NCBI RefSeq assembly: GCF_001039355.2
Contig: NW_019774626.1
Span: 482,246 to 546,245 of the forward strand
DNA length: 64,000 bases
DNA from: Lingula anatina
Lineage: Eukaryota > Brachiopoda > Lingulata > Lingulida > Lingulidae
Direction: 5' to 3'
Part shown: positions 1 to 13,800 of the stretch, piece after piece
How positions within the stretch are numbered: the stretch's first letter is position 1
Layout of the letters: each line of letters opens with the position of its first letter
Position numbers and translations under genes: made by a program
Notes under the pieces: model-generated
What the model saw: only the letters and a program-made list of their open reading frames with translations
The model's database searches: none
Told to the model about the DNA's origin: nothing

Positions 1-1609
1 ATTCAGCCAGATTCAGATGAGGAAGAACATTTAGGTCCCATTGTAAGTCCTAAAATTTCATATTCATTTCTTCTAAATTTCTTCTCAGAGATTTCTTCTC
101 AATTGCAATCCTTCTAAAATCTCCTTTATTCTTTAGAATATATGAAATACATTTACATTGATGGACCTAGCTAAAGGCTTAGGTAATATTTGCAGCTTTG
201 ATGTATTATTCAGATCCTTATTAAATATTTCTTTTAACTTACAGTTCAATGCATTGTTCTTAATAACAAACTTACAAAGTGATAAGTTTTCATATCAGAA
301 ATATATGAATAAAAGATTTTAGGACTTAGTCAGCTAGACAGGTTTTATTGGAGGGAGGGCTTTAGAACAGCACAAATAGTAACACAAAGGGATGTAGGTC
401 AGAATAACAGGCGCTGCATATTGATAACAATGTAAATATGTCATTCTTGATATCAATGTGACATTTAGAGCATGTGATAGTGGTTCATTGTGTGAGATCT
501 AGGAGGTGGGTAATGGCAGGATTGAATAGTGTTAGTTAAGTTTATAATTCAGGGGATGGGGACTACTCTAAAGGGAGATTTTACAGATGATTAAACTGAC
601 ATACTAATTAATTTACAAACATAGATGTTATAATGGATCACTCTGTATATGTGCCCCGTATAGTCACACATGGAATTTTACAGTGATGCTAACGCTTGTG
701 CTCTTTGAACTTAACTGTCATATGATTTAAAAAAAAATTATATGCCTTAGCTATGTTAATTCAAGAGAACTCTTAACTGCTCTAGTAATGGGCTGCACGT
801 ATGTGATGGCTTTGTACTTTGCCACAAAAATGTGCATAAAGTAGACAAACAATTGATATGTTTTTGTATATCTCAGGTTGACAAGAAATGTCCCAAGTGT
901 GGCAATGAAGGTATGACCTACACAACCAGACAGACAAGGTCAGCTGATGAGGGACAGACAGTCTTCTACTCCTGTGTAAAGTGCAAGTAAGTAGATGCTG
1001 CGTTTGTATTGGTGTGTTTTTCATCAAACAGGTTGCTTATTATAATCAAAGGCACTAATGGCAAGTATTTTGTATCATAGTGAAACTGGGTTTTATGATT
1101 GATAACTGTTTGATGCCATTTTTGAAACTTTCATACTTCTTTTTTTGTTAAGAAAATTTTGAGATCATGTAAAGTGGCTTATGATGGATGTTAAAAAGGT
1201 CTCAGAAAACACTTGGATATATTTTAAAAAATGATTGAAGTGAAAGTGACCATGTTCACTAAAGGGAAATAGTGTCAAAAGCAAGACTGGATATTGTTTA
1301 TAATTGTATGTCAGTCTTTCATGATACTCAACACTTTAGTAAGGGCTTTTATGGTCTTTTTAATTGTATGCAAATGATAGTAGTAAAAAGTTTTAAAATG
1401 ATGGAAGTCCAATAATTTAGTTGTAAAAAGGAATGTATTTTTTAGGTGCATGTGACATTGTTTATCACATTTTAAGTGTATCTAAAAATGTCCTTTCCTG
1501 TGTAAGATGAAAACTTTTTGCATATAGCATTTTTCTGTACAAATACAAAAGGTCTTGTATTTAGATTATTTGTATTTGTTTCAGGTTTCAAGAGACAGAA
1601 TACTCTTAG
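1..1609 (+). CDS. POLR1H: RNA polymerase I subunit RPA12 (3' part of gene)
   Basis: Three exons are visible: 1-42 (open at the window edge), 877-986 and 1585-1609. Donors are gtaagt at 43 and 987, acceptors end at 876 and 1584, and the phases join in frame. They encode the C-terminal zinc ribbon of the A12 subunit of Pol I: a CPKC pair, then [16 protein letters not shown], then a second CVKC pair and the tail FQETEYS. In this family the four cysteines bind zinc and the acidic D-E hairpin (ADEGQT) reaches the active site to support RNA cleavage and termination, in the nucleolus. Only about the last 59 residues are present; the N-terminal zinc ribbon lies upstream. The stop codon is 47 bases before the Snapin start, leaving almost no room for a separate 3' end. 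Confidence 0.93.
43..876 (+). other. POLR1H intron, nothing else seen
   Basis: AT-rich intron with canonical gtaagt donor and a tctcag acceptor. The short minus-strand frame across 782-1027 is a shadow of the zinc-ribbon exon. I see no repeat or second gene here. Confidence 0.8.
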
Positions 1610-1656
1610 AGAGAAACCATATCTGGATCTTTTAAATTGAGCTTCATTGGCACACA

Positions 1657-2304
1657 ATGGCTGAAGAAAATCACTCTACTGTCCCTGAGGTGGAAGAGGA
1701 ACCCCCAGAGCAAGACATAACCTCAAAGAAGGATAACCTCGGCAGTGAAGCCCAGGCTAACAATATGGAGAACGAAAGCACTGCCATGATGGCAGCTGCG
1801 TCAAACACTGATGTGAATTCTGCAGATACTACTGAAGAAGATGGAAGATCCAAGAAAAATGAAGTGGCCTCCAAAGAAAACTGCACCCTGGAATCTACAG
1901 GTACTTCTGTCCTACCAAAAGAGGAAGTATCAATAAATAACCAAATTTTAGTCTCAGAAGATGTTCCTCAATGTGTTTTGTCACCACAGGCTCTCTCTTT
2001 CAAGGAAGGTTTTGTTAGTCTGCTGCTACCTGCCATGACCGAGGTAGATAAAAGGGTTTTGGCTACCAAGGAGAGTCAGCAACAGCTAAGGGAATTAATA
2101 GAGGCAGTGTCCAAGGATTTACAGGTCATTCTGTCCAGTGAGAAGGGAATGGGGGATCTGGAGCCTCATATTAATAAACTGAATGTGGCCAGAAGACGTT
2201 TGTTGATTGTTGACACCATCTTGCAGAACGTGCAAGAAAGACTGGTTAAGTTGGGCAAAAAGGCAAACAGTGAAATAACAAGGAGGAGGAACACAGTGAA
2301 ATAG
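1657..2304 (+). CDS. SNAPIN: Snapin / BLOC-1 subunit 7 homologue, intronless
   Basis: A single uninterrupted reading frame of 215 residues. The ATG is the first after an in-frame TAA at 1633, so the start is well bounded. Residues about 1-105 are acidic, Ser/Thr/Asn-rich and look disordered. Residues about 108-215 match the Snapin coiled-coil domain along its length, including the LLLPAM...VDKRV...ESQQQLRE segment, a DLEPHINKLNVARRR stretch, an ILQNVQERL stretch and the final ITRRR. Snapin binds SNAP-25 and is a subunit of BLOC-1 and BORC, acting in lysosome-related organelle biogenesis, lysosome positioning and synaptic vesicle priming. The long N-terminal extension is longer than in vertebrate Snapin (about 136 residues total there). 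Lack of introns suggests either loss or a retrocopy, but the frame is intact. Confidence 0.87.
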   Translation: MAEENHSTVPEVEEEPPEQDITSKKDNLGSEAQANNMENESTAMMAAASNTDVNSADTTEEDGRSKKNEVASKENCTLESTGTSVLPKEEVSINNQILVSEDVPQCVLSPQALSFKEGFVSLLLPAMTEVDKRVLATKESQQQLRELIEAVSKDLQVILSSEKGMGDLEPHINKLNVARRRLLIVDTILQNVQERLVKLGKKANSEITRRRNTVK

Positions 2305-4803
2305 CTTTTGAAAATTTCAGGAGAAACAGGCAAATTATTTAAGAAAATTAGTTTTTACTGAAATAACCTGAGAGATCTTACATGTTGCGTCCCAAGTGGT
2401 TTGATCACAATCATGATGAAACTAACTTTAGAATTAGACATATTGCTGTAAAACTGCATCTGTTGTACTGGAGAAAGGCTGAAGTTGTGACTGGGACACA
2501 TTGTTAAAGTTCAACAAACACAGTACTGTACATTCATTTGTCAGTAACTGTATTGTCAAGCATACCGCTTTTGGTGTTATGTTCAATTTTAAAGGAACAT
2601 TATGGTGTGCAAGTGATAAAAAGAAGGGGAATGTTTTCCATAATTTATGCCCCTCTGGTCAGCTGTATACCCACAAAACTACATGAAGATAATTTGTTCA
2701 TTTTGTATTTTTATCCTTTTCTTTTCTAACAAAATTTTAATATTGTGTTATCATTTTTGAATTTTTATGTAGCAGATTGGGCAAAAAGGAAAATACCGTT
2801 TTAAAACAAGCCTCCAAAAAACTTGTTAAGTTCTTCTAAGTTCTTAAATTAACGGATCAATATATTTCAACATTTTTGCATAATTATCTGGGACATTTGT
2901 ATAGGTCAAAGATATTTATTTCAAACTTCAGGTTTCTTGAAAGGCTTACTCTTGATTTTTTTATCAGGAAAGGGGGCAAAATAATGGTTTCATTTAATGA
3001 AACATAATTGGGGGGGGGGGGGTATTATTACCTAAATGTGGCACAGAATTGTACTTCACACCCTAGTTGTCAACCATGCCAATTTCATGATTAATAGCAT
3101 ATTTAGTAACAGAGTTTCAATGGAATCCCATCACTATCTCACAGCAGTTTTACAAAGCACCTTTACCGACTGTAAATGCTTCGCCACCCAGTATGCAGAA
3201 GAGCATTGGGAATTAAATGGAACATTTTGAAAGAAGTATTAAATGGAACAATATTTTGAAAGAAGTATTTCCTTTAGAAGTGTAAAATTTTTAATTAATA
3301 TAAATATATTATATAAAAAATGGCAAATAAGCTATTTAAGCTATTTTAAGGCATCAAAAAGGACCAAATGCTGTTCTGATTTTATTTTGCCATTTCATAT
3401 TATTCTGATACATGTTGGTCTTGCTACTGAGATATAGCAATTGTAATTCAAATGCCATTTCTCCATTAAGAAGACAGATGAACATGTATTGGCTCGAGTG
3501 TTACCTGGGAACTAACACGAGTGAAAGATAGCAATTTTAAAGGTCAACTGATACAGTAGCCATCTGACTCTTGTGATGTTGAGATAATCGGTAAATTATT
3601 TCCAAGTACTCCTGTTTTGATGAGTAGGTAAACTAGGAATACCATTGGAAGCCTGTAAGAAAATTTTACCATTGTCAAAGCTTATCAAACAGTTTTGTAA
3701 TTATCTCCCTTCAAGTCCTGCATAAATTGGAAAAATGTTTGAAATATTATGAAGGATTAGACACAGAATGTATTATTGGAGAGAGAATAAAACTTATATA
3801 AATAAATGATAACTAGCATGCATTCTACCACACGCAAAAGCATGATATGAAAGATTTTTTTATTTGTTTACAAAGGCAACACATTTAAGAAGAATCAGAA
3901 AAAGATACTTTATGGACTCCAGATGCATTTTACATGCCTACAACATTCATAATATCAAATTTGAACAAATACATGTATTAATCATTAAAAATGCTTTCTA
4001 CCCAAAAAGTTTCTCAGCTTTCTGCATTAAACTCAAGAGCAAGCCCCCAGGGTATTGCTGTAACAGTTATTGTTAAGAAGTCAAAATGAAAAAAAAATGC
4101 ATGCCAATTATTCAATTAAATAAACGGCTATTATTATAAATTGTAAATTTACAAATCAAAAAGTATAATTGCAGAAAATGGAAGAAAAATTAAAACATGA
4201 CAAACGATTTACTGTAGATCTAAAACATTTTTTTGGTCCAGCTGATATGCTAATTGTGCTGGATTTGGCATTCATTTATTTTTTTCAAACATCTATAATA
4301 CAAATGCAGACCCATAACTTCTTCAGTCGCTCTTTTTGTCTTTTTTGTTTTTGTCATAATAAGCAATGTCTAAGCTAATGCAATATTTGATGTGACTACC
4401 ACAAAATGCCACCTTCAAAGGATCTCCACATTTTCAACAATTTCATTTAAGCTGCATTTTCACGTTTGTGGCAGGCAGCCATCTTCAGTAGCATGCATCA
4501 TCAAATTACACTTTTTCTCAGACATATACAAAGCATCTAACTTCTTTTGAAAATAACACACATAACTGTACTTTCTTTCCTCAAGCTTTAAACTTGGCAA
4601 CATAAACAATAATATCTTCTTTAAAAAAAGTACTGATAAAATTTCTTGGCCATGAAAAGACTGATATTAAGTTTTACATAAGTGTCTGTTCAACTGTACA
4701 TGCTGTTATTGCATATTGGTTGACACTGGGTCCTGACCATGAAATGAACATTTCAAATTATATAAACAGACTATAAACTTCAATATTTCCAGTCTTAAGT
4801 CTT
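2305..4803. other. Convergent intergenic / 3'UTR region between SNAPIN and PHPT1
   Basis: AT-rich, no credible coding frame. AATAAA near 3786 is a possible polyadenylation signal for the plus-strand gene. TTTATT at 4275 and 3859 could serve the minus-strand PHPT1. A run of about 13 G occurs near 3010. The many short frames of 60-70 residues here have no splice context and are treated as chance. Confidence 0.6.
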
Positions 4804-7800
4804 TCAGTATCCATCATTTGACCAGGTGATACTTGTGTAACTTGGGAAGTTCTTTTTCAAGATTCCTGCTGATATAGAGTGGTCTGCTCGTCCATATCCC
4901 TGAAAATAAATAAATAACAATTATAATTTTAATTGCATTTGTAAGTGACCTGGTTTTATATATAGCCTTATGCACCAGCTGTTTGAGAAAAAAGGTCAAG
5001 ACAGTTTTTGGGTTAAAATCATAGCAATCAATCTTTTCACATAAAACTTAACTATCAAGGAAATCTATCACTAAATATTTTACTTGAAAAGAGTCCCTCT
5101 TAACACCACTGGTGGGCAAAGGTCGCTTTAGTAGATATATCATGTGAAGTAAGATTTTATCACTAGGATGCCAAAGGTTTGACATAAGTGTTGGACCAAA
5201 ATATTTTTATCCAAACCACCAAGTCTGTTGTCACAGGCCCGTAGCCAGGGGGGGTTCGGGGAGTTCGAAAGAACCGCCCCTTTTGCTGAGAAAAGGTCCA
5301 CTCTGGGTAAAATTTGATCTAGGGACACAAAGTTTTTATGGGAAAAGGTCCACTTTTTCAGAAAAAGAACCCCCTTTTGAAATTGCTGGCTACGGGCCTG
5401 CGTGTATGATCATACTCTTTCAACTTTTTTTTTTTTTGACATTTCCATCCTAATAATACTTTCTAAGCATAACTGACAATACCCTGGACACAGCCACTAA
5501 TCATTCTGCACCTTCCACCTGACAACTCCACTCAACATTGCCACATTGTAAGAAGTTACCTGGTTTACATCACTACCCTACCATTAGACACCATGAAAAA
5601 TCTCTCTACACTGTTCTTCTCTCCAGTGCATACTGTGAACACACACACACACGTGGAGAGAGAGAGAGACAGAGAGAGAATTACTGACAGGAGTACTAAA
5701 GCAGATTTTGAATACACTTTGAACACTTTTACCAAGCAACTTCAACTTATTAATTCAAATTAAATTAACTGTATCCATTTTCTTTAATTTTTTAGTTCTG
5801 AATAGTTTTCCATAGTTGGATGGCCAATGTATGAAAAATGAAACATTTAAAATAGTCCAATAAAGCTGACATTCAAATTTAACCTGTCCAGTATTTAAGT
5901 ACTGTCTCACTCCAGTAAGTTTGAGGAAAATATAAAGGATAAAAAGTAGCATGAGAATGATTCAAAAGTTATATGTTCAAATATGCAATTTTGTGCAAAT
6001 AGCTGGTTTCCTAATGAATGTCATCAAAATTCAATTTTTAGGTCAACATATCTACCAAATATCAGAAGAATACACATCTGAAACATACATACTTTGGCAA
6101 CATGTAATTTGGCTGGACATTGCACCTCGATATCTACTACTACTGGTAGACCTCCCAAGTTGAACGTGTAACAAAGAAAGAAAAAACCAGACTATGTAGT
6201 TAGTTCCCAAAGTGCAACTCTACAGTATAATACAAACACATGCTTTGATGGTACTAAGTATAATCATGTACCAGCCATTTAACACAAATGCTCCTTGAAG
6301 AAGATAGGAAAGGTGCATAAATAGATACCTGTGTGTATGGAATAAACAACACAGGCTGAAGCATGCAGTACATGCAGTAATGCATGGAGCACACCAAGCC
6401 AACGCCATGATGTAACAAATAAGATAAACAACGCTGCTGGATTAATGAGTTGTGGTTTATGCAAGAATCGAGACTATTCTGCTTTGGCATCTATTACAGG
6501 AAATAATACATTAATTCCAGACAGACAGAGGAAATGTGATTCTGTTCACCCACTCCTTGATAATTTTCACTTAGTTTACCATTCTTTACTGTCACCTTGA
6601 TTAACATAGTCACCAGCTTGGGGATAATTAAATTTGATACTTTTGACTAGATAGACAAACGTATATTTAAAGCTAATTTGTTGTTTGTAAGTTTAGAGCC
6701 CTTCAACACAATTCATTATTAAACAAATAAAGCAATATTTGATCACTGCATGGACACTGCATGAAGTGATGATACAATATGTTACCATGATACAGCCTGT
6801 ATTCCCAACATACAGATATTAAGTATATAGCTAAAGGATAAAAGTAATTCATTTAGACAATTTGTCCAAAAACTCAAGCCATTCACTGCATCAGACAGGA
6901 AAGCAGTGTGTTCAGGCATTGGCTTCCAAGAGCTTTAGATTCCCATGGACATTCTGAACATATCTGAACTTAATTGTAACATTTGTTCTTGGTGTGTTTG
7001 CCAATCAGCCTTCGGTCATCCAGAGTATCAAACTACTAACCTTTGCTGTACATACTCTGTAATGACTGCCTGTTACTAATTTTTTTCTTTCATAGTAAGA
7101 CAATTGCCTAATATGTATGCTCAGTATTGTTTTAAGACCCATGCCAATGTTGAAGTTGCAAGCCAGCCACTTTCAACATGAGCTGATGTTGAAAATCAAA
7201 TTGTCACCCCCTTTTCTTAAAGTTAATAAAATCTGGGACGTAGATTTAGATTGGCCACAGCCAGACATATTTCTTATATACCACCATATTATATTTTAAA
7301 TTACCCTTCACCCTGAACAAATGTGAAATATACCGTGCATGAAAATAAAAGGCAAAGGGTGCCTATGGATACCTTCACACAAAGCAGTTTTAGATTGATC
7401 CAATATATAACAAGCCATGCCATGTGCTTGAATGTGGAGAAGGTTATAGATGAAGAGCCTTTCTTTGGAGGATACTGTTAGTATTTTGGTTTGGTTCCTT
7501 TCTAAAGCAGAAATGTACGGAACGACTGAAAGATGTCCCCTTGCCATAAAAATCATCTGAATTTATAATAAAGGATTCCAACCCTGGGCACTTGTCCTCT
7601 CGCATTGTGTGCATCTCTGGAAATAATTTGAAGTACTGTAATGAATTTGCAGATTTTAGCTACTTCTTTAAGCCTACTGGATGAATTGAAGTATTTTGGA
7701 CTATTCAGGGTGCATTCGCTCTTTGCCCTAGGTATTTAATTTGCCAAATTTTGAACAGTAAGGAACAGGCTTCATGTGAAATAGAACCTTAAAAACGACA

Positions 7801-10800
7801 TAAAGGTGGGTGTAAAGACAAATCATTTTCATCCAATTGGCCCAAAAATAATCCACTATTAAAGGCTTTTCTACAGGAAAACATTCTATACCAAGTCAAT
7901 CTGTCTGCTTTAGTATACACAAAGAAAGATTTTAGGCCCATGCATATATGCACATATGAGGACTGACAGCAATCTCGTTAAGATAATTATATAAACACTT
8001 TCCCTACCTAATAAGAAAAAAAGATATCAATAAAGCTCTTGAAAATAAAAGGGGTATATCTTATGGATGAGTTATTCATGTCAGTGGTGGAACAGATGCT
8101 TTAACCCTCAAGTGACCGAGTGGGGTCATTTACGACCCCAGCCATATGATTTAATGTGCCATCTCTTTATTTTTTATTCGAGTTTTCTTTCCTTGCATGA
8201 ATTTGTCAGTCTACTAATCCTACACACTTTCACAGTTTTTTGTAGGGATCAACCAATTAGTGTGGCGTATACATCACAAACTCTTGTGGGGTCATTTATG
8301 ACCCCAAAGAGAAGCATTGGTTTTTCAATATTAGTTTTTAAATTTTATTCAAATGTTTTGCCCACGCAACTCTGACAGGAAAATGTCACATGCATGTGCT
8401 TCATGCAACCAACCAGTAGGCCCAAAACATAGGCACAAATAAGTGGTTTGTGAAGATTGTGCTTGAAGTGTTACTAATAGTGCATCACCGAATCTAGTTT
8501 CAGTAGCTTTGTTGGAACTTGTTCTCATTACTGGGTCTCTCATTTTGACTGTTACAATTTTCGGGTATTTCGAAAATCTAAAGAATTCTGTCGATATCAT
8601 ATTATACATATATTTTAATTTTAATTGTTAAAACAATTGTTTGTGTGGATTTTGTTTTATACACAAATGTGGTAGTAACATACATGTAGGTTGATTGGAT
8701 GAGTTCTGAGTAGTATTACTTCTTTACCAGCATTAGGGTATTCCCTACTCAGCAAGTCAGCTAATTATTATTATTGAAGTTAGCAGGATACTAACTCAAC
8801 ATAAGTCAAAGTATTTTTACTCAAAGTAATTTTGTAATGTACTTTTTTTCATTTAGTGTGGCAAATAAAAAGAGAAATATTTCTGCAAGTGGAAACTGAC
8901 AAGGACTGTCTAAATACCGGTGTAATGTTGTTCTTAAAATCTGTGCTTGGTTATTTTATGCAATAAAAGTATTATTACCAAATACTTATTACATTAGGTC
9001 ATTATAAAATGCTTGTCTTAAATCCTGGGAGTAGTATAGGTGTGATAAACCCTCAACAGCCCTTTATAATTGTACAGAGCACAATGGGGTCATAGATGAC
9101 CCCATTTGGTCATTTCAGTCAGTAAAATAGCTTGGTCTCTTGAGGGTTAAGCACATGCAAACCAGGCAGCATGCCTTTCTCAAGGGGCTTTTTATGTGGT
9201 GGTCATTTCCATGGTTGGTTCTTAATTAATATATGACTTTTATCATAAATCAGCTTAATTAACATTATATTATTTTTAAATGCAAAACATTCTGAGATAC
9301 TGGGAAAAATGTCAATGAGAACAGCTTAAAACAGACCAAGGCCTAAAATTAAAGAAACAGTTTGCTCTCTTCCATCAATCAACACAGTTATTGTATAGAA
9401 AAAAGGAGTCCATTTCTACATAATTAACATTACATGTAAAATTGATAAAACTGATTACACTGAAAGATTGACTGATATAATGATTTGATCTTTTCAATGG
9501 GCAGACATAATTTTAGAATCATTAAAATTATATTTGTGCATAGCATTTGTGGTGCTTTTACTGTAATATTGGCATAGAACTGTATAGGGTAGTTTTTTTT
9601 TTTTTTTTTTTCAATTTTGTTGCTACCACTCAAAAGGACTGTTCTAATTTTAAGAATAAAAATTCATGAATTTAAAAAAAAAAAAAAAAAAAAAAACACT
9701 ATCTGTAAAATTCACAATTTTCCCCACTGAAAAGATAAACCCAGAAATGACTATACTTTGGAATGAAATCTAAGAAACCGGTTCAGATTCCACTGATATA
9801 AAAAATTGATTTTACTGGATTTTTCGTTGGCTTTAGTCTCCTTATAAGTTTTCATTCAAAATACCTAGCTAATAGATACTTACAGATGTATATCTGCAAT
9901 CATGTCCTTTTTAATAAAGATAAATAAAAAATTCCAAAAGTTCATTCTTATGTAGTAATGTAAGTAACTGTGAGGAAGAAGTGTCCTTAATTAGAATGTA
10001 CATTTACATTTCTATTTCGAGTTTGAAATCCAATAGTGACGGCCAGTAAATACCATAAAGTAGAATGCATTTAAGGACCCCTCAGCACTTAAATGTTTCA
10101 TTAATCTTTTTACCATTTTTGTCTGTATACTGTATACTGTAGATACATGTATTTACTAGACCTGCTAAAAGGACAATATATGTGGCCAATGGAAATTACT
10201 GACCCTGATTTAGGGTGAGGTTTAACAGCAAACATCTGATCTCAGGAACATTTCACTATATCAAAACAATCCAGGTCATGGTTAAGGTGCTATCAAAGCT
10301 GGAACTAATACAAAATAAAATTTAAAAGATCACAAGCAGAAATGCCAAAATGCCATGGGTGTTGTCAACATGTGTACACACTGCAGTTTACTTTTTTCTT
10401 TCTTTTTTTTTCATTTAGTCAAACACTGGCCAAAAATATTCTGTTACATCAAAAATGGAAAGCTAACCTGCTATTTATATTTTGTATGTTTCAAAACTAA
10501 TGCATATCTGATATAAATAAAGTAAAGCTATTGCCTTTACTTTAAAAAGAGTTCACCAGCAACTTTCACTGAGCAAAAATCAGAGACAAGATTTTACCTT
10601 AGGCTAAATTATCATGAAGCATAAGACACATAAGCACTCATGTGGTAGCAAAAACAAACCCCACTCACTTCAATTATGATGACATTTACTTAAAATTAGT
10701 TAAGAAGGTCAAGTGTCTCATACATCTGAGTGGCTTTTCCATGTTTAAGAGAAAGGAGAACTCAGGAACATTGCCTCCAGCTATCTGTTGTCCATGAAGA

Positions 10801-13800
10801 ACAACATTTCCTCATTGAAGTAATATAGTCTGAACATGTATCACAAAATTGGCAATTTATTTGTGTAGGAAATTTGGACATTGAGAAGCATGTAAGTCTG
10901 TGTAAGAACTTGAATAATATGTCCTCAAGCAATATATTTGAGTACTAAGTCAACTGTTAAGGTTTTGGTAATTTTGTATCACTGCTTAAACTCAGCTCAA
11001 AATGTATAAAATAACAAATGAGCACAGGCCAATCATGCAATCTTTATGTTCATTGTTGTTGTAGTCATAAATGCTTTCTTTGTTTCTTTTTTTAATTTCC
11101 CTTTCTTTTTTTTATTTTCATATATCTTCTCACAGTGATTATAATGTCATGAACACGTATGGGCAGCCATTTCATATCAACAATTTGACAGTAACTTGTA
11201 TAAAGATTTTATGCTGCATACTGTTTTACCAAGGAATCTACTACTCAAACTACATGTACATGAAGTTCTGTAGAAATGGTCTTCACTGTTGGCTCTCTTG
11301 GCTCCAACAAATGTAGTTAAAGTATAATAATATTACAGGTGCTGCCACCTACATTTTGTGACCACATGCTTAAACAGGTCTTTCAAATATAAAAATTTAC
11401 ACATCAAAGAAGCAACCTTGCTAAATACTTATTTCCAGACCTTTAGAATAGTGGGTTATTTGCCAACAATACTCTAAGACCCCATTCCAACAGATTTTAG
11501 ATCGATCTGTCCCTGTGGGGAGTCTCACTAGATTACTGTCAGCTTAGCTGGCTTAAGCGTCTGTCCCGCCTACTAAAAGCTGTAAGGGGGTAATTAACTG
11601 TTGTGTGTGCTCGACTGACTGCAACTTAGCGTGAACCCCAGGGAGTTAGGTCGATCCGGATTGATCGATCTAAATCTCTCGGAATGCAAGATCCACTGCC
11701 ATTCCTACCTGGGAATGTTCAGTCTAGCATATTTGTTAATGCTTAATACTGTACCTCAGCTACATTAAAGGGATAATAACTCTTCGTATGAGATCTATAT
11801 TTCACAATAAAAACATTAAGAATAACTCATAGAAATATAATATATTCTGTTTTACGACAAAAACAGCAGTTAACTTATAGCTATTATTCTGATATCTGAG
11901 CTTGTCTTCAGACCACGTGACCTCCATTGATGGCTATACTCTGTTATAATCTCTTAAGAGATTTTAACAAAAAATCAAACTTTTTAGAAAAAAAACAGGG
12001 ACTAACTTTGAATGTGAAAATGGATTTTTTAACCATTGGTAAGTATGGGAAAATTGCTGTTAACTTCAGGAAAATTCATTTTTGGCCAAAACGAGGAGTT
12101 ATTATCCCTTTAAAATCTTGCCTTAACAGTGCATAAATATTGTGCTTTGAAATCCATTTGGCATACACACTTGGCAAGACATCTTTAATTTGCTTCCCTG
12201 GCTAAAGATGGCCCATGTTCTTAAATTTCAAATACAAGTTACACTTTGCAACAAATGCTTGTGCTTTACTTTAAATTTTATATATCACACAAAGTACCCT
12301 CTACAAGGGCAGTGCCAGGGGTTTTCTCAGTCTTTTGCAGCTGTTACAAAATTGGATGAAAAACCCCTGTCTGATTTGAGATGATCAGGTGGAATGCATT
12401 CCTCACCAGCGGGGACAATTTAATTAACACCTACTAGTAGGTGTTGAGTACCACATATCCCTGTCTGTGTTACATTATGTGTAACGGGCCATTCAGAATG
12501 AAAATAGCTGAGCGCTAGCTGGTCTACGGCCTAAATATGCCAGACCTACATGAAAGGAAGACCGCTTAATCCTGTAATGGTGTCTACACCTCTTTTACGC
12601 CTCCCCAGGTATCGTCCCTGCAGGGGCACAGTAATTAAATATTGTCTCAATTCGACTGGTCGAGGGACAACGCATGGGGAGGCGTGTGAGAGGCGGAAAG
12701 ACCATTACAGGATTAAGAGGTCTTCCTTTCATGTACTAGTAGATTCGCCATATTTAGGCCGTGGACCAGTTAGCACTCGGATCTTCTCATTCTGAATGGC
12801 CCCTAAGTCCATATAAAACTGAATATTCCAAGTGTCCAGCTGTGTGATTACACTAAACCCAGCCATTTTCTCCTCCGCGCCAGTTTAATTGTTTAGGGGC
12901 ATGGTAGTTACACAAAAGAAGACAGCTTGATCACCTCAAATCCCACCGAGGTCATTGACTCCATTCCCATTGACACCATCGGTCTATGTTGACTGATCCA
13001 GCTGTGCGGGGATTCTCACCGAGTGCAATCAGCTTAACTAAATAACAGGCCTCTTCTTGTTACCCATGCATGCACTCATATCATCACTACCTTTTCTGTA
13101 GTCTACTTAATACCAGAAGCAGGAGTGTCATTCAGTTTAGCTGATTGTACAGATTGAGAGTCCCAGCAGAATGGTTTGCATTGTCTTACCTGGGAATAAC
13201 CAAACACCTGTATGCTCTTCTTGTCTGGATCATGAATCATCCTTCCTCCTCCAACACACTCACAGTCCAGGCCCAAACCCTCTATACTGGGCTCCACTTC
13301 GTCATAAATGTCAGCTATTATACAAAAGAAAAATGAATGTGTCAATATAAGACATTTACTTATCTATGTATTTACTGAAATTAATTGGAAAAATGGCTTA
13401 CAAAAATTGAAAGCTTATCTCAATCTTGGACATAATTCGTTATTATGTCCAAGTCCCAATCCAGAACTCTTCAAACTTTTTACTTTTTTTTTATGTTGTC
13501 AAAGATTAAATAATTGGTATGAATATTAAAGCCATATTCTTAAATAAATATATCATTATTTTAAACATCCATGGAGAACTACAAGAATTATCCAAGCAGA
13601 AATGGAGTTAGGTAGATGGGTCTTAATAAACTAGGTTTGTATACCCCTTAAAAAAATGAAGTAGCTATGTAGCCATCATATCTGCTGCACTAGCTAATAA
13701 GACTGAAAAAGATTTGGCAAAGTTTCCATAATTGATGGATGTTTCATTTATGCAAGCACTGAAAATGATAACCTTGAAAAGATAAGAGAATATTCCACTT

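Larger units (their letters stand above)
4900..13189 (-). other. PHPT1 intron 2 (8.3 kb)
   Basis: Bounded by a GTAAGA donor just after the QVFGYSQ codons and a TTTTCAG acceptor before GYGRADHS. Contains the foldback element at 5235-5400, a CA/GAGA-rich stretch near 5640-5680, the TTAA-flanked element at 8101-9150, the related TTAA element at 11765-12113, and foldback elements at 11483-11686 and 12485-12803. No coding sequence of its own was recognised. Confidence 0.85.
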
